Assembly (NCBI RefSeq): GCF_020991455.1
Contig: NZ_JAJMOX010000013.1
Location: 159,675 to 223,674, forward strand
Direction of reading: 5' to 3'
DNA from: Flavobacterium sp. JAS
GTDB lineage: Bacteria; Bacteroidota; Bacteroidia; Flavobacteriales; Flavobacteriaceae
DNA: 64,000 nt
The notes beneath the pieces are model-generated. The model did no database searches, was not told the origin of the DNA, and worked only from the letters and a program-made list of their open reading frames with translations. The position numbers and the translations under genes are program-made. Below are positions 15,363-23,788 of the stretch, in pieces (positions within the stretch are counted from its first letter, which is position 1; the number at the start of each line of letters is the position of its first letter).

Positions 15363-16556
15363 TTATCTAATTTGTCCTTCTCCGTACACGTACCATTTAT
15401 TGGTCACAAGATGCTGAAGACCAATTGGTCCGCGTTGATGTAATTTATCAGTGCTTATGGCTAATTCTCCGCCAAGACCAAATTGTCCGCCATCTGTGAA
15501 ACGGGTTGATGCATTGTGATAAACTGCTGCTGCATCAATTGATTCCATGAATTGCTTTGCAATATTTTCATCTTTTGTAATTATTGCTGCCGAATGTCCG
15601 CCACAATATTTATTGATTTTTTCGATTGCATGTTCCTCTGAATCAATTGTTCCGATTACGATTTTATAATCCAGAAACTCTTCATACCAAATATCTTCGT
15701 TTTGAAGCGTTTCTGTGTCTTCAAAGCTTTTTAGCGATTCGTCAACAATAACTTCTACTTTATTTTCGATTAAAGTTTCAATTAAAATAGCTGTAAAACC
15801 TTCAAAATTTGGTAATCTTGAATCTATTAAAACTTTATCTAAAGCATTACAAGCCGAAATTTTAGAAGTTTTAGCGTTTAAAATTACTTTTAAAGCTAAA
15901 TCTGTATCTGCATCATGGTGAACGTACACAAAATTATTTCCACGTCCACTAACAATTACCGGGCAAGTGGCGTGTTGTTTGACAAATTCAATTAATTTTT
16001 CTCCGCCTCTTGGAACAATTAAATCGACTTTTTGAGTTGGTTTTTCTAAGAAAGCTTGTGTTTCAGCCCGATTATAGTTTAGATATTCAACCCAATCTTT
16101 TGAAATTCCATTTTCTTCTAAAGCCTTGTGCCATAAATCAATAATTTTCAAATTTGATCTTAAAGATTCTTTTCCTCCTTTTAATAAAATCTTATTTCCG
16201 GATTTAAAGGCAATTCCTCCTGCTTCTATGGTAACGTCGGGGCGTGATTCGTAAATAATTAATATCGTTCCGAAAGCTGCTGTTTTATTAACAACTTTGA
16301 TTCCATTATCATGAACAAAATGAAAACGCTCTACTCCAACCGGATCATCCTGTGACGCCAACTGGTTTAAGGATAAAATCATCTCGTCGACTTTTTTATC
16401 ATCTACTTTCAAGCGTTCTTCCATCGCAAGATCTGAGCCGTCATAAGCGAGTAAATCTTCCTGATTCGTTAGAATAATTTGATTCCGCTCCTGCTCGACC
16501 ACCTTTGCCATAGTCCGCAAAACAAGATTGCGTTTTTCAATTGATAATGGGTTCAT
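15363..16556 (-). CDS. proA: Glutamate-5-semialdehyde dehydrogenase
   Basis: 397 residues, near family length. Aldehyde dehydrogenase fold: IIYESRPDVTIEAGGIAFKSGN near 80-110, IVPRGGEKLIEFVKQHAT, the catalytic Cys in KTSKISACNALDKVLID near residue 238, and a C-terminal FTDGGQFGLGGELAIST with HQRGPIGLQHL. It reduces glutamyl-5-phosphate with NADPH to the semialdehyde, the precursor of proline and of the argD reaction family. Upstream of proB in transcription order, so the pair reads proA-proB, the reverse of E. coli. Confidence 0.95.
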   Translation of the reverse strand: MNPLSIEKRNLVLRTMAKVVEQERNQIILTNQEDLLAYDGSDLAMEERLKVDDKKVDEMILSLNQLASQDDPVGVERFHFVHDNGIKVVNKTAAFGTILIIYESRPDVTIEAGGIAFKSGNKILLKGGKESLRSNLKIIDLWHKALEENGISKDWVEYLNYNRAETQAFLEKPTQKVDLIVPRGGEKLIEFVKQHATCPVIVSGRGNNFVYVHHDADTDLALKVILNAKTSKISACNALDKVLIDSRLPNFEGFTAILIETLIENKVEVIVDESLKSFEDTETLQNEDIWYEEFLDYKIVIGTIDSEEHAIEKINKYCGGHSAAIITKDENIAKQFMESIDAAAVYHNASTRFTDGGQFGLGGELAISTDKLHQRGPIGLQHLVTNKWYVYGEGQIR

Positions 16557-16561
16557 TTTTT

Positions 16562-16626
16562 TGGTTTAATTGGTTAATCGTTAGTTTGTTTAATCATTAA
16601 CCAGTTAAACGATTAAACAAATTAAC
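16562..16626. repeat. GGTTTAATTGGTTAAT inverted repeat, argD-proA gap
   Basis: The two halves (16562-16593 and 16594-16626) pair over about 30 bases with small mismatches and bulges. Words are GTTTAAT, GGTTAATCG, ATTAACC and GATTAAAC, the same family as the proB-argF' gap. It fills most of the 83-bp gap. Confidence 0.65.
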
Positions 16627-16639
16627 AGTATATGGTAAC

Positions 16640-17779
16640 TTAATTTTGAAGCTCTTCTAAACTTTCTTTTAAAGCTACAATAAAAGTATCAATATCTGAT
16701 TTTTTCACAGTCAACGGCGGCAAAATTCTTAATAGATTTTTGTTGTTTGCGCTTCCTGTAAAAATATGTTTCTCGATAATTAGTTTTTTTCTTAAAGCCG
16801 AAACATCAAAATCAAATTCAACGCCAAGCATTAAACCTTTTCCTTTTACTTGTTTGATTCCCGGAACTTGTTTGATTTGTTCTGTGAAATAAGCCGAAAC
16901 TTCGTTTACATTATCTTGTAATTTCAGTTTTTCGATTACGTCAAGAACCGCAATTCCTGCTGCACAAGATAAATGGCTTCCGCCGAAAGTGGTTCCTAAT
17001 AATCCAAAACTTGCTTCAAATTTTGGCGAAATTAAAATGGCTCCAACCGGAAATCCATTCCCCATTCCTTTTGCAACCGAAATAATATCAGCGTTGATTC
17101 CGTGATGCTGAAAAGCGAAAAATTTCCCGCTTCTTCCGTATCCTGATTGTACTTCGTCTAAAATCAAAACAACATCATGTTTTTTACATGCTTTTTCTAA
17201 AGCCTGAAAAAATTCCGTTGTTCCTTCGTCCAGACCTCCAACTCCTTGAATTCCTTCGATAATTACAGCTGAAACATCTCCTTTTACAAGTTCTGCTTCA
17301 ACTAATTCGATTTGATTTAGAGGTAAAAAAGTAACTACTTGTTGTGCATTAATTGGCGCAACGATTTTCTTATTATCTGTAACTGCAACTGCCGCAGAAG
17401 TTCTTCCGTGGAAAGAATTATGAAAAGCTACAACTCTTGATTTTCCGTTATGAAAAGAAGCTAGTTTTAAAGCATTTTCATTCGCTTCAGCTCCAGAACT
17501 GCATAAAAACAATTCATAATCTTCTAATCCAGAAAGTTTTCCTAATTTCTGAGCTAATTCTACCTGCAAAGGATTCTGAATTGCATTCGAATAAAATCCT
17601 AAATGATCCAGTTGATTTTTTAATTTGGCTACATAATCAGGTTGCGTATGGCCAATCGAAATTACACCATGTCCGCTATATAAATCTAAATATTCTACTC
17701 CGTTATTGTCTGTAATTGTGCAATCTACTGCTTTTACAGGTGTTATATCGTAAAGTGGGTATACGTTGAATAAATTCAT
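16640..17779 (-). CDS. argD: N-acylornithine aminotransferase
   Basis: 379 residues. Class III PLP-dependent aminotransferase: SGHGVISIGHTQPDYV at the N-terminus, CSSGAEANENALKLA for cofactor phosphate, FHNSFHGRTSAAVAVT, LILDEVQSGYGRSGKFFAF, and the PLP Lys in ISVAKGMGNGFPVGAI near residue 235. It converts N-acylglutamate semialdehyde and glutamate to N-acylornithine. It sits between argC and proA in the operon. The acyl group (acetyl or succinyl) cannot be read from the sequence with confidence. Confidence 0.93.
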   Translation of the reverse strand: MNLFNVYPLYDITPVKAVDCTITDNNGVEYLDLYSGHGVISIGHTQPDYVAKLKNQLDHLGFYSNAIQNPLQVELAQKLGKLSGLEDYELFLCSSGAEANENALKLASFHNGKSRVVAFHNSFHGRTSAAVAVTDNKKIVAPINAQQVVTFLPLNQIELVEAELVKGDVSAVIIEGIQGVGGLDEGTTEFFQALEKACKKHDVVLILDEVQSGYGRSGKFFAFQHHGINADIISVAKGMGNGFPVGAILISPKFEASFGLLGTTFGGSHLSCAAGIAVLDVIEKLKLQDNVNEVSAYFTEQIKQVPGIKQVKGKGLMLGVEFDFDVSALRKKLIIEKHIFTGSANNKNLLRILPPLTVKKSDIDTFIVALKESLEELQN

Positions 17780-17794
17780 GTCTATTTTGTTTAT

Positions 17795-17926
17795 TTTGTT
17801 TCAGGTTTCATGTTTCAAGTTATTTGTGGAACTTGAAACTTGGAACTTGAAACTAGATTAAGCTTCAGTATTTATATTTCAAGTACGCACAGAACGTGAA
17901 ACTTGAAACTTTAAACCTGAAACAAA
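17795..17926. repeat. GTTTCAGGTTTCA inverted repeat, argC-argD gap
   Basis: Arms 17795-17820 and 17901-17926 pair over 26 bases with two mismatches (TTTGTTTCAGGTTT... / ...AAACCTGAAACAAA). The 80-base centre has more ACTTGAAACT and GGAACTTG words. It is the largest of the operon gaps at 153 bp. Confidence 0.8.
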
Positions 17927-17932
17927 TTTTTC

Positions 17933-18910
17933 CTAAAATCCGCTTGGTTTCAAATGTAAACCAGTGGTTTCTTCTAATCCAAACATTAAATTCATGTTTT
18001 GAATGGCTTGTCCTGAAGCACCTTTGGTTAAATTGTCAATGATTGAGGTAATCAAAATCCGGTTTCCTTTTTTCATTAAACTGATGATACATTTGTTGGT
18101 TTGAACGACTTGTTTCATATTGATATTTGTCGTTGTCACGGTTACAAACGGTTCGTTTTTATAGAATTCCTGGTATTTTGCAACGGTCTGTTCCAGGCTT
18201 TCATCTGAAATTGTATATAAGGTTGCAAAAATTCCTCTTGGAAAATCTCCTCTATTTGGAATAAAAAGCAATTCACTTTCGAAATCTTCCTGCAATTGAA
18301 CCAGACTTTCACCGATTTCTCCTAAATGCTGGTGTTCAAAAGCTTTATAATGCGACATATTGTTGTTTCTCCAACTGAAATGAGATGTTTCTGAAAGTCC
18401 AACTCCTGCGCCTGTACTTCCGGTTGTGGCATTAATATGAACATCATTATTCAGTAAATCATGTTTCGCTAATGGCAATAGAGCCAATTGAATTGCTGTA
18501 GCAAAACAACCCGGATTTGCTATATAATTCGCTTTTTTAATATCTGCTTTATTCAATTCGGGTAAACCGTAAATAAAATCTTTTCCTTCAAAATGAGCAT
18601 CTTTGTTCAATCTGAAATCATTTCCTAAATCGATGATTTTGGTATGACTTGCAAATTGATTTTCCTGCAAAAATGAAATCGATTTTCCGTGACCTAAACA
18701 CAAGAAAACAACATTTACATTTGGATTTACAACATCAGTAAAATTCATTTCAATATCTCCCATCAAATCTTGGTGCGCTACAGAAAGCGGCTTACCTGAA
18801 TTTGTTGTGCTGTAAACAAAATCGATGTTTACATTGGGGTGATACATTAATATTCTGATAAGTTCTCCGGCTGTGTAGCCCGAACCACCAATTATTCCGA
18901 TATTAATCAT
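17933..18910 (-). CDS. argC: N-acylglutamyl-phosphate reductase
   Basis: 325 residues. NADP-binding GIIGGSGYTAGELIRIL at the N-terminus, then the catalytic Cys in NPGCFATAIQLALLPL near residue 155 and GVGLSETSHFSWRNNNMSHYKAFEHQH. The C-terminal half has NRGDFPRGIFATLY and GASGQAIQNMNLMFG. It reduces N-acylglutamyl phosphate to the semialdehyde. The gene overlaps the end of argG by 8 bases (18903-18910), implying coupled translation. Confidence 0.95.
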   Translation of the reverse strand: MINIGIIGGSGYTAGELIRILMYHPNVNIDFVYSTTNSGKPLSVAHQDLMGDIEMNFTDVVNPNVNVVFLCLGHGKSISFLQENQFASHTKIIDLGNDFRLNKDAHFEGKDFIYGLPELNKADIKKANYIANPGCFATAIQLALLPLAKHDLLNNDVHINATTGSTGAGVGLSETSHFSWRNNNMSHYKAFEHQHLGEIGESLVQLQEDFESELLFIPNRGDFPRGIFATLYTISDESLEQTVAKYQEFYKNEPFVTVTTTNINMKQVVQTNKCIISLMKKGNRILITSIIDNLTKGASGQAIQNMNLMFGLEETTGLHLKPSGF

Positions 18911-20096
18911 AATCTAAGTGGTTTACAGATGAAAATATGTTTTGTGCATTTCCTAAAATCTTAATAAATCCTTTTGCATCGTCAGATGTCCATGCATTGT
19001 TCATTTCGCCATATTGACCAAAACCTGTGTTCATCAAATCATTTTTAGATTCAATTCCGTCAAGCGAAAAATGATATGGTTTTAATGAAACCGTTACAGT
19101 TCCGTTAACCGTTTTTTGCGTGTCTTGCAAAAATGTCTCGATGTTACGCATTACAGGATCTAAAAACTGACCTTCGTGAAACAACATTCCATACCAGTTT
19201 CCTAATTGTTCTTTCCAATATTGTTGCCATTTACCAAGTGTATGTTTCTCTAATAAATGGTGCGCTTTGATGATAATTAACGGTGCAGCAGCTTCAAAAC
19301 CAACTCTTCCTTTGATTCCGATAATTGTATCACCTACGTGAATATCTCTACCAATTGCGTAAGCATTTGCCAGTTTTTCAAGCTTTACAATATTCTTTTC
19401 CGGAACATCTTTTTTACCATTTAAGGCAACTAATTCTCCTTGTTCAAAATGTAAAGTCACTTTTTCTTCGCCTTCTTTTTGCAATTGCGATGGATAAGCT
19501 TCACTTGGCAATGGCTGGCTTGAAGTTAAGGTTTCTTTTCCTCCAACACTTGTTCCCCAAAGTCCTTTATTGATCGAGTATTGTGCTTTTTCCCAAGAAT
19601 AATGAACTCCGTTTTGAGCCAAATAATCCACTTCTTCTTGTCTTGAAAGTTTTAAATCTCTAATTGGTGTAATAATTTCAATTTCCGGAGCAATGGTTTG
19701 GAAAATTAAATCAAAACGAATCTGATCATTTCCTGCACCTGTACTTCCGTGTGCAATTGCGCTTGCTCCTACTTTTTTAGCATATTTTATGGCTTCAATT
19801 GCCTGAAAAACACGCTCTGCACTCACTGATAACGGATAAGTATTATTTTTTAATACGTTTCCGAAAATCAAATATTTTATAGCTTTATCATAATATTTAT
19901 CTACGATTGTAAGGTTTGCGTGTTGTGCGCTTCCTAATTCGTAAGCTCTTTCTTCAATTGCTGATAATTCTTCTTCGTCAAATCCTCCTGTATCTACAAG
20001 TACGGTGTGAACTTCGTATCCTTTTTCATTTTTTAAATATTTCAAACAATACGAGGTATCTAATCCTCCACTATAAGCTAATACAACTTTTTTCAT
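18903..20096 (-). CDS. argG: Argininosuccinate synthase
   Basis: 397 residues. The P-loop-like pyrophosphatase motif AYSGGLDTSYCLKYL is at residues 7-21, followed by IAHGSTGAGNDQIRFD near 120, PIRDLKLSRQEEVDYL and SINKGLWGTSVGG for citrulline and aspartate. It joins citrulline and aspartate with ATP to give argininosuccinate, the substrate of ArgH at the far end of the operon. Second gene after the GNAT gene (64-bp gap) and overlapping argC. The gene is early in the transcript although its reaction is late. Confidence 0.96.
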   Translation of the reverse strand: MKKVVLAYSGGLDTSYCLKYLKNEKGYEVHTVLVDTGGFDEEELSAIEERAYELGSAQHANLTIVDKYYDKAIKYLIFGNVLKNNTYPLSVSAERVFQAIEAIKYAKKVGASAIAHGSTGAGNDQIRFDLIFQTIAPEIEIITPIRDLKLSRQEEVDYLAQNGVHYSWEKAQYSINKGLWGTSVGGKETLTSSQPLPSEAYPSQLQKEGEEKVTLHFEQGELVALNGKKDVPEKNIVKLEKLANAYAIGRDIHVGDTIIGIKGRVGFEAAAPLIIIKAHHLLEKHTLGKWQQYWKEQLGNWYGMLFHEGQFLDPVMRNIETFLQDTQKTVNGTVTVSLKPYHFSLDGIESKNDLMNTGFGQYGEMNNAWTSDDAKGFIKILGNAQNIFSSVNHLDYD

Positions 20097-20160
20097 TTTT
20101 TATAATTTAGGCTAATACTTTCGTATTTAGCAAGTTTGAGATTTCTTTTTTAATTTATTC

Positions 20161-20802
20161 TTAGGTTAAAAAAATAAACGACAATAGTTTATTTAAGAAT
20201 AAGGCTTGTTTAATTTTCTTTAATCTGCTTAAAACAGCCTCGTTGAAAGGGTGTCTTGGCGGATCTTTTTGTTTTTCTTTTGGGTCGTACAACATTCCGG
20301 TGCAAAGACACATTTTGTTTTCTTTGCTTTTTAGAATTTCATAATTAGTGCAGGTTTTACATCCTGACCAAAAACTTGGATCTGTAGTAAGTTCAGAGAA
20401 AGGCACTGGTTTGTATCCCAAATCAGAATTGATTTTCATTACTGCCAAACCTGTCGTGATACCAAATATTTTAGCATCAGGATATCTTTTTAGCGAGTAA
20501 TCGAAAACTTTTGATTTGATTTTTTTTGCCAAACCTAAACTTCTATAATCCGGATGAACAATTAAGCCAGAGTGTGCCACGAATTTTCCGTGTTGCCAAC
20601 TTTCGATATAACAAAAACCTGCAAATTTTCCATCTGCTAAAGCAATCATTGCATCACCGCTCGACATTTTTTTCTGAATGTATTCAGGAGTTCTTTTAGC
20701 AATCCCTGTACCTCTTAATAAGGCAGATGATTCTATTGTATCGCAAATTTCCTGTGCGAATTTGAAGTGTTCTTCCTGAGTAACAACAATAGAGATTTTC
20801 AT
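20161..20802 (-). CDS. GNAT acyltransferase heading the arginine operon (candidate N-acylglutamate synthase)
   Basis: 213 residues. A GNAT core: AMIALADGKFAGFCYIESW, SGLIVHPDYRSLGLAKKIK (acyl-CoA pyrophosphate loop, with Ser-Leu-Gly where many members have Gly-x-Gly), IFGITTGLAVMKINSDLGY. After the core is a cysteine cluster: Cys148, Cys151, Cys165, Cys167 (GCKTC, MCLC), which looks like a metal site. It is the first gene of an operon that otherwise has every arginine step but no recognisable ArgA or ArgJ. I therefore infer it makes N-acyl-, probably N-succinyl-glutamate; I recall genetic evidence for such a role of a Bacteroides thetaiotaomicron relative. The C-terminal tail is basic and hydrophobic (FLNKLLSFIFLT). 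Confidence 0.75.
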   Translation of the reverse strand: MKISIVVTQEEHFKFAQEICDTIESSALLRGTGIAKRTPEYIQKKMSSGDAMIALADGKFAGFCYIESWQHGKFVAHSGLIVHPDYRSLGLAKKIKSKVFDYSLKRYPDAKIFGITTGLAVMKINSDLGYKPVPFSELTTDPSFWSGCKTCTNYEILKSKENKMCLCTGMLYDPKEKQKDPPRHPFNEAVLSRLKKIKQALFLNKLLSFIFLT

Positions 20803-21129
20803 TTCAATAGTTGAAGTTAGAGTTAAAAATTAAAACGTATTGTTTAGTTTGAAATCCAGAAATCAATCCAATAAAAATAGACAAAAAAGCAGTAACATTC
20901 TCAAAATCAAAACATTGATTTAGAAAATTCAGAAAATAATATATACTTTTAGGATATGTTTGTCCAATGGACAAATTATGTGATTTCAAAATGAAAAATG
21001 AATATAAATAAATACGCGGCGAAAAACTCTGTGAATACTATAGAGATAGTATCCGTACTTCGGGAGAAGTTACAGGTGAGTTTGTCCGTGACAAAGAAGT
21101 TATATGTAAACTTATTTTATTCATCGGTG
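20803..21129 (-). promoter_or_regulatory. Long structured leader of the arginine operon
   Basis: From the promoter at 21130-21158 to the first gene is about 320 bases. On the minus strand it holds, in order, perfect hairpins TTTGTC-ACG-GACAAA (21081-21095), ACTTC-TCCC-GAAGT (21057-21070) and ATACTAT-CTCT-ATAGTAT (21035-21052), then after about 60 bases TTTGTCC-ATT-GGACAAA (20959-20975). Arms of the first and last hairpins are interchangeable (TTTGTCC can pair with the other GGACAAA), so two exclusive folds are possible. A 28-codon ORF covers the first three. A 61-codon ORF (20804-20989) ends one base before the GNAT ATG. I recognise no known riboswitch class. The hairpins could also be DNA operators. 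Confidence 0.6.
21038..21124 (-). CDS. Putative leader peptide, 28 codons
   Basis: ATG (21122-21124) lies only 5 bases after the -7 element, so the transcript would begin at or next to the start codon. It reads MNKISLHITSLSRTNSPVTS and ends PEVRILSL. Both Arg codons are CGG, which is expected to be rare at this base composition: codon 13 lies in the loop region of the first hairpin, codon 24 between the second and third. Stop TAG falls inside the third hairpin. The layout is like that of an attenuation leader, but two Arg codons are few and no T-run terminator follows. Hypothesis only. Confidence 0.3.
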   Translation of the reverse strand: MNKISLHITSLSRTNSPVTSPEVRILSL

Positions 21130-21158
21130 CAAAAGTACACTATTTTTTTATTCACAAA
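21130..21158 (-). promoter_or_regulatory. Promoter of the arginine/proline operon
   Basis: On the minus strand TTTG (21155-21158), 17 bases, TACTTTTG (21130-21137), which fits TTTG-N17 to 23-TAnnTTTG. A second TTTG at 21160-21163 gives a 22-base spacing. It is the only good match in the 530-bp gap between this operon and the M1 peptidase gene. Confidence 0.75.
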
Positions 21159-21273
21159 ACAAAAAAATAAAATTCTAACATTTTTTTAATGTAATGTTAT
21201 TTTTATTTAAGCTACTAAGTCGCTAAGATTCTGAGGTTCTAAGTTTTTTTGAAACTTGAAACTTGTAAAACAA

Positions 21274-21308
21274 AAAACCCGATAGTTACAGAATAACTAT
21301 CGGGTTTT
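21274..21308 (-). terminator. Terminator of the M1 peptidase gene
   Basis: Perfect 15-bp stem AAAACCCGATAGTTA / TAACTATCGGGTTTT with a 5-base loop, 24 bases past the stop. A and T flanks on both sides. Confidence 0.9.
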
Positions 21309-21331
21309 AAATGTTTTAGTATTTTATATTT

Positions 21332-23602
21332 CTAGTTCTTAGTAAACGGAATAGTTTGTCCGTTACCCAAAACTATCATATCAAAGCTTGTTTTTGCTTC
21401 ATTAAATTTAAATTTTAATCCGGCACTTGTTGATTCAAAAGTATCCTTTTCGTTTACAACAGAATGCACTGTGAACTTAGGGAAATTTGTAATTTCAACG
21501 TTCAGAGTACTGTTTTTTTCTGTGAATTCAATTTTCAATGGTGCTCTGGAAGTTGAATAAGTTCCTAAATAACCATCTAAAATTACATCTTTCTCTATTG
21601 TACCTTTTCCGGCTGTCCAGATATTATTTGCTTCATTATGATCTGGAAAAACGTGATCAGGATCAAGTGTTATACTTTCAATTTCCTCAGTAGAATTATG
21701 TTTGAAAGACCATACATTATTACGCTGCCAAACTTCTACAGGAACAGTAACTCTTGAAACTTTACCGCTTTTTGTTTTAACATCTACAACGATTGGCATT
21801 GGCATTTTATCAAAATTTTCAACTGTAATTACAACTCCTTTTGATGGATCGTTTTTTACATATTTAATTGAATTTATACCTTGATCAAAACGCCAGTTGT
21901 TAACGTACCAACTTCTCCAGAACCAGCTTAAATCTTCACCAGCTATGTTTTCCATAGATCTAAAAAAGTCATCTGGTTGAGGATGTTTAAAAGCCCAACG
22001 CTCAACATAAGTACGGAAAGCAGTATCAAAACGTTCTTTCCCTAATACTTGTTCTCTTAAAATTATCAATCCTGAACTTGGTTTAAAATAACACAACATA
22101 CCAATATTAGCTTCCTTCATATTATCAGGAGAACTCATTATAGTTTCAAGATCAGGTCTTGTAAAAGGTTCTGCGTTTTTATGCAAATCAGTTGGTTCTT
22201 CATTATACTCGCCTTTATTAAAATCAGCGGTACTTAATGAATTTATAAAAGTATTAAAACCTTCATCCATCCATGCAAATAAACGCTCATTTGAACCTAC
22301 AATCATAGGAAACCAAATGTGTCCAAATTCATGATCTGTAACTCCCCATAAGTCTTTTCCTTTAGATTCCCATCCGCAAAAAACAATTCCCGGATATTCC
22401 ATTCCACCTTCATTTCCTGCTACGTTTGTCGCTGCCGGATAAGGGTATTCAAACCATCTTTTAGAATAATTCTCGATCGAAGCTTTTACATATTCAGTAG
22501 AACGTCCATAAGCATCCTGCCCTGCACTTTCTACCGGATAAGCAGATAAAGCCAATGCTTTTTTACCACTTGGTAAGTTAATTTTAGCTCCATCTAATAT
22601 AAAAGCAGGAGATGATGCCCAAGAAAAATCGCGAGCATTTTTTATTTGATAATGCCATGTTTTTTCTCCAGTCGCATTTGTTTTTGCAGTTGCAGCTACT
22701 TCTTCGGCAGAGCGAATCATAACTGTTTTATCGCTTTGAGATGCTTCTTTATAACGCTTAAATTGTTCAGCAGGTAATACTTCTGCTCCATTTAATAATT
22801 CTCCAGAACCTACAACATAGTGATTTGCAGGAGTTGTGATCTTTACATCAAAATCTCCATATTCTAAATAAAACTCAGAAGCACCTAAATAAGGAGCCGT
22901 GTTCCAACCTCTTACGTCATCATACACACACATACGTGGGTACCATTGCGCAATAGTAAAAATTTTACCATTTTTAGTTTCCAAAACTCCCATTCTGTCA
23001 GATCCTTCAAAAGGAGCGATGAAAGAGAATTCTATTTTGATTTTTACCGCTGCACCTTTTGACGCTAATTCTTCAGGAAGAAAAATTTGCATTCTGGTGT
23101 CTGTAATTACATATTTAGCATCAACTTCTGCCTTTTTCTTTCCAATAGAAATTACTTTTACTGATTTTATCTTATTTCCACCGTCAAAAACCTGACCTTG
23201 AGCTCCGTTACGGCTTCCCGTTAATGGCACAACAGCATTTCCTCGAGAATCTTGTTTGAATAAATTTTGATCCAGGTTTAACCAAACAAATGACATTTTG
23301 TCCGGACTATTATTAGTATATGTAATTTCATCTGTACCAATAATTTCATTTGTTGTTCCGTTTAATTTTACGGTTAATTGATAGTCCGCTCTGTTCTGCC
23401 AATATTCAACACCAGGCTGACCACTTGCCGAACGGGTTGATGTACCATTTTTAGTGTAAAAATGTGGTGCAAACGCATCGTGATAATTGTAGTTGTTAAC
23501 TGGATTTACTGCTGTTCCTGTTGGCGTTTGTTGCGCCCAAACAGAAGAAATTCCAACAAAGAAAGCCATGGTTAAAAGGCCTTTAAAGGAATGCTTTTTC
23601 AT
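21332..23602 (-). CDS. M1 family zinc metallopeptidase, secreted
   Basis: 756 residues from the ATG at 23600-23602, which starts a clean signal peptide (MKKHSFKGLLTMAFFVGISSVWAQ); the frame extends 28 residues further up but that part destroys the signal. Residues about 60-320 are the beta-rich N-terminal domain of M1 peptidases. The zinc site is VTDHEFGHIWFPMIVGSNERLFAWMDEGFNTF: HExxH near residue 425, with the third ligand Glu 18 residues on. The exopeptidase motif GxMEN is replaced by NEGGMEYPG. The C-terminal half has WFWRSWYVNNWRFDQG. Likely a periplasmic or secreted aminopeptidase for protein scavenging. Monocistronic. Confidence 0.9.
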   Translation of the reverse strand: MKKHSFKGLLTMAFFVGISSVWAQQTPTGTAVNPVNNYNYHDAFAPHFYTKNGTSTRSASGQPGVEYWQNRADYQLTVKLNGTTNEIIGTDEITYTNNSPDKMSFVWLNLDQNLFKQDSRGNAVVPLTGSRNGAQGQVFDGGNKIKSVKVISIGKKKAEVDAKYVITDTRMQIFLPEELASKGAAVKIKIEFSFIAPFEGSDRMGVLETKNGKIFTIAQWYPRMCVYDDVRGWNTAPYLGASEFYLEYGDFDVKITTPANHYVVGSGELLNGAEVLPAEQFKRYKEASQSDKTVMIRSAEEVAATAKTNATGEKTWHYQIKNARDFSWASSPAFILDGAKINLPSGKKALALSAYPVESAGQDAYGRSTEYVKASIENYSKRWFEYPYPAATNVAGNEGGMEYPGIVFCGWESKGKDLWGVTDHEFGHIWFPMIVGSNERLFAWMDEGFNTFINSLSTADFNKGEYNEEPTDLHKNAEPFTRPDLETIMSSPDNMKEANIGMLCYFKPSSGLIILREQVLGKERFDTAFRTYVERWAFKHPQPDDFFRSMENIAGEDLSWFWRSWYVNNWRFDQGINSIKYVKNDPSKGVVITVENFDKMPMPIVVDVKTKSGKVSRVTVPVEVWQRNNVWSFKHNSTEEIESITLDPDHVFPDHNEANNIWTAGKGTIEKDVILDGYLGTYSTSRAPLKIEFTEKNSTLNVEITNFPKFTVHSVVNEKDTFESTSAGLKFKFNEAKTSFDMIVLGNGQTIPFTKN

Positions 23603-23788
23603 ATTTTTTAGCTGTTTATGTAGCAAATTAATGAAAAAAAAAGCTATGCACAGAGAAAACTTAAAAGATAAATTTAATTTTAGCAAAATTTTATCAAAAA
23701 AATATTTTTAAGCATTTTCCTAAAAAACTAAAATTTATAAAATATATTTACATATCTATAAAATTCATTCATTTCAATAATAAAAACT

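Noticed and set aside
20804..20989. 61-codon ORF on the minus strand ending one base before the GNAT start
   Set aside because: Not rejected as biology but not annotated as a gene: no recognisable domain, AT-rich hydrophobic translation, and no own promoter. Its close coupling to the GNAT start is noted in the leader finding.
21013..21174. Open frame on the plus strand in the arg leader reading like coding sequence (RGEKLCEYYRDS, SGEVTGEFVRDKEVICK)
   Set aside because: It has no start codon, is opened just after a stop, runs through the promoter, and the apparent coding character comes from the hairpin arms. The plus-strand 63-codon ORF at 20998-21189 overlaps it in another frame.
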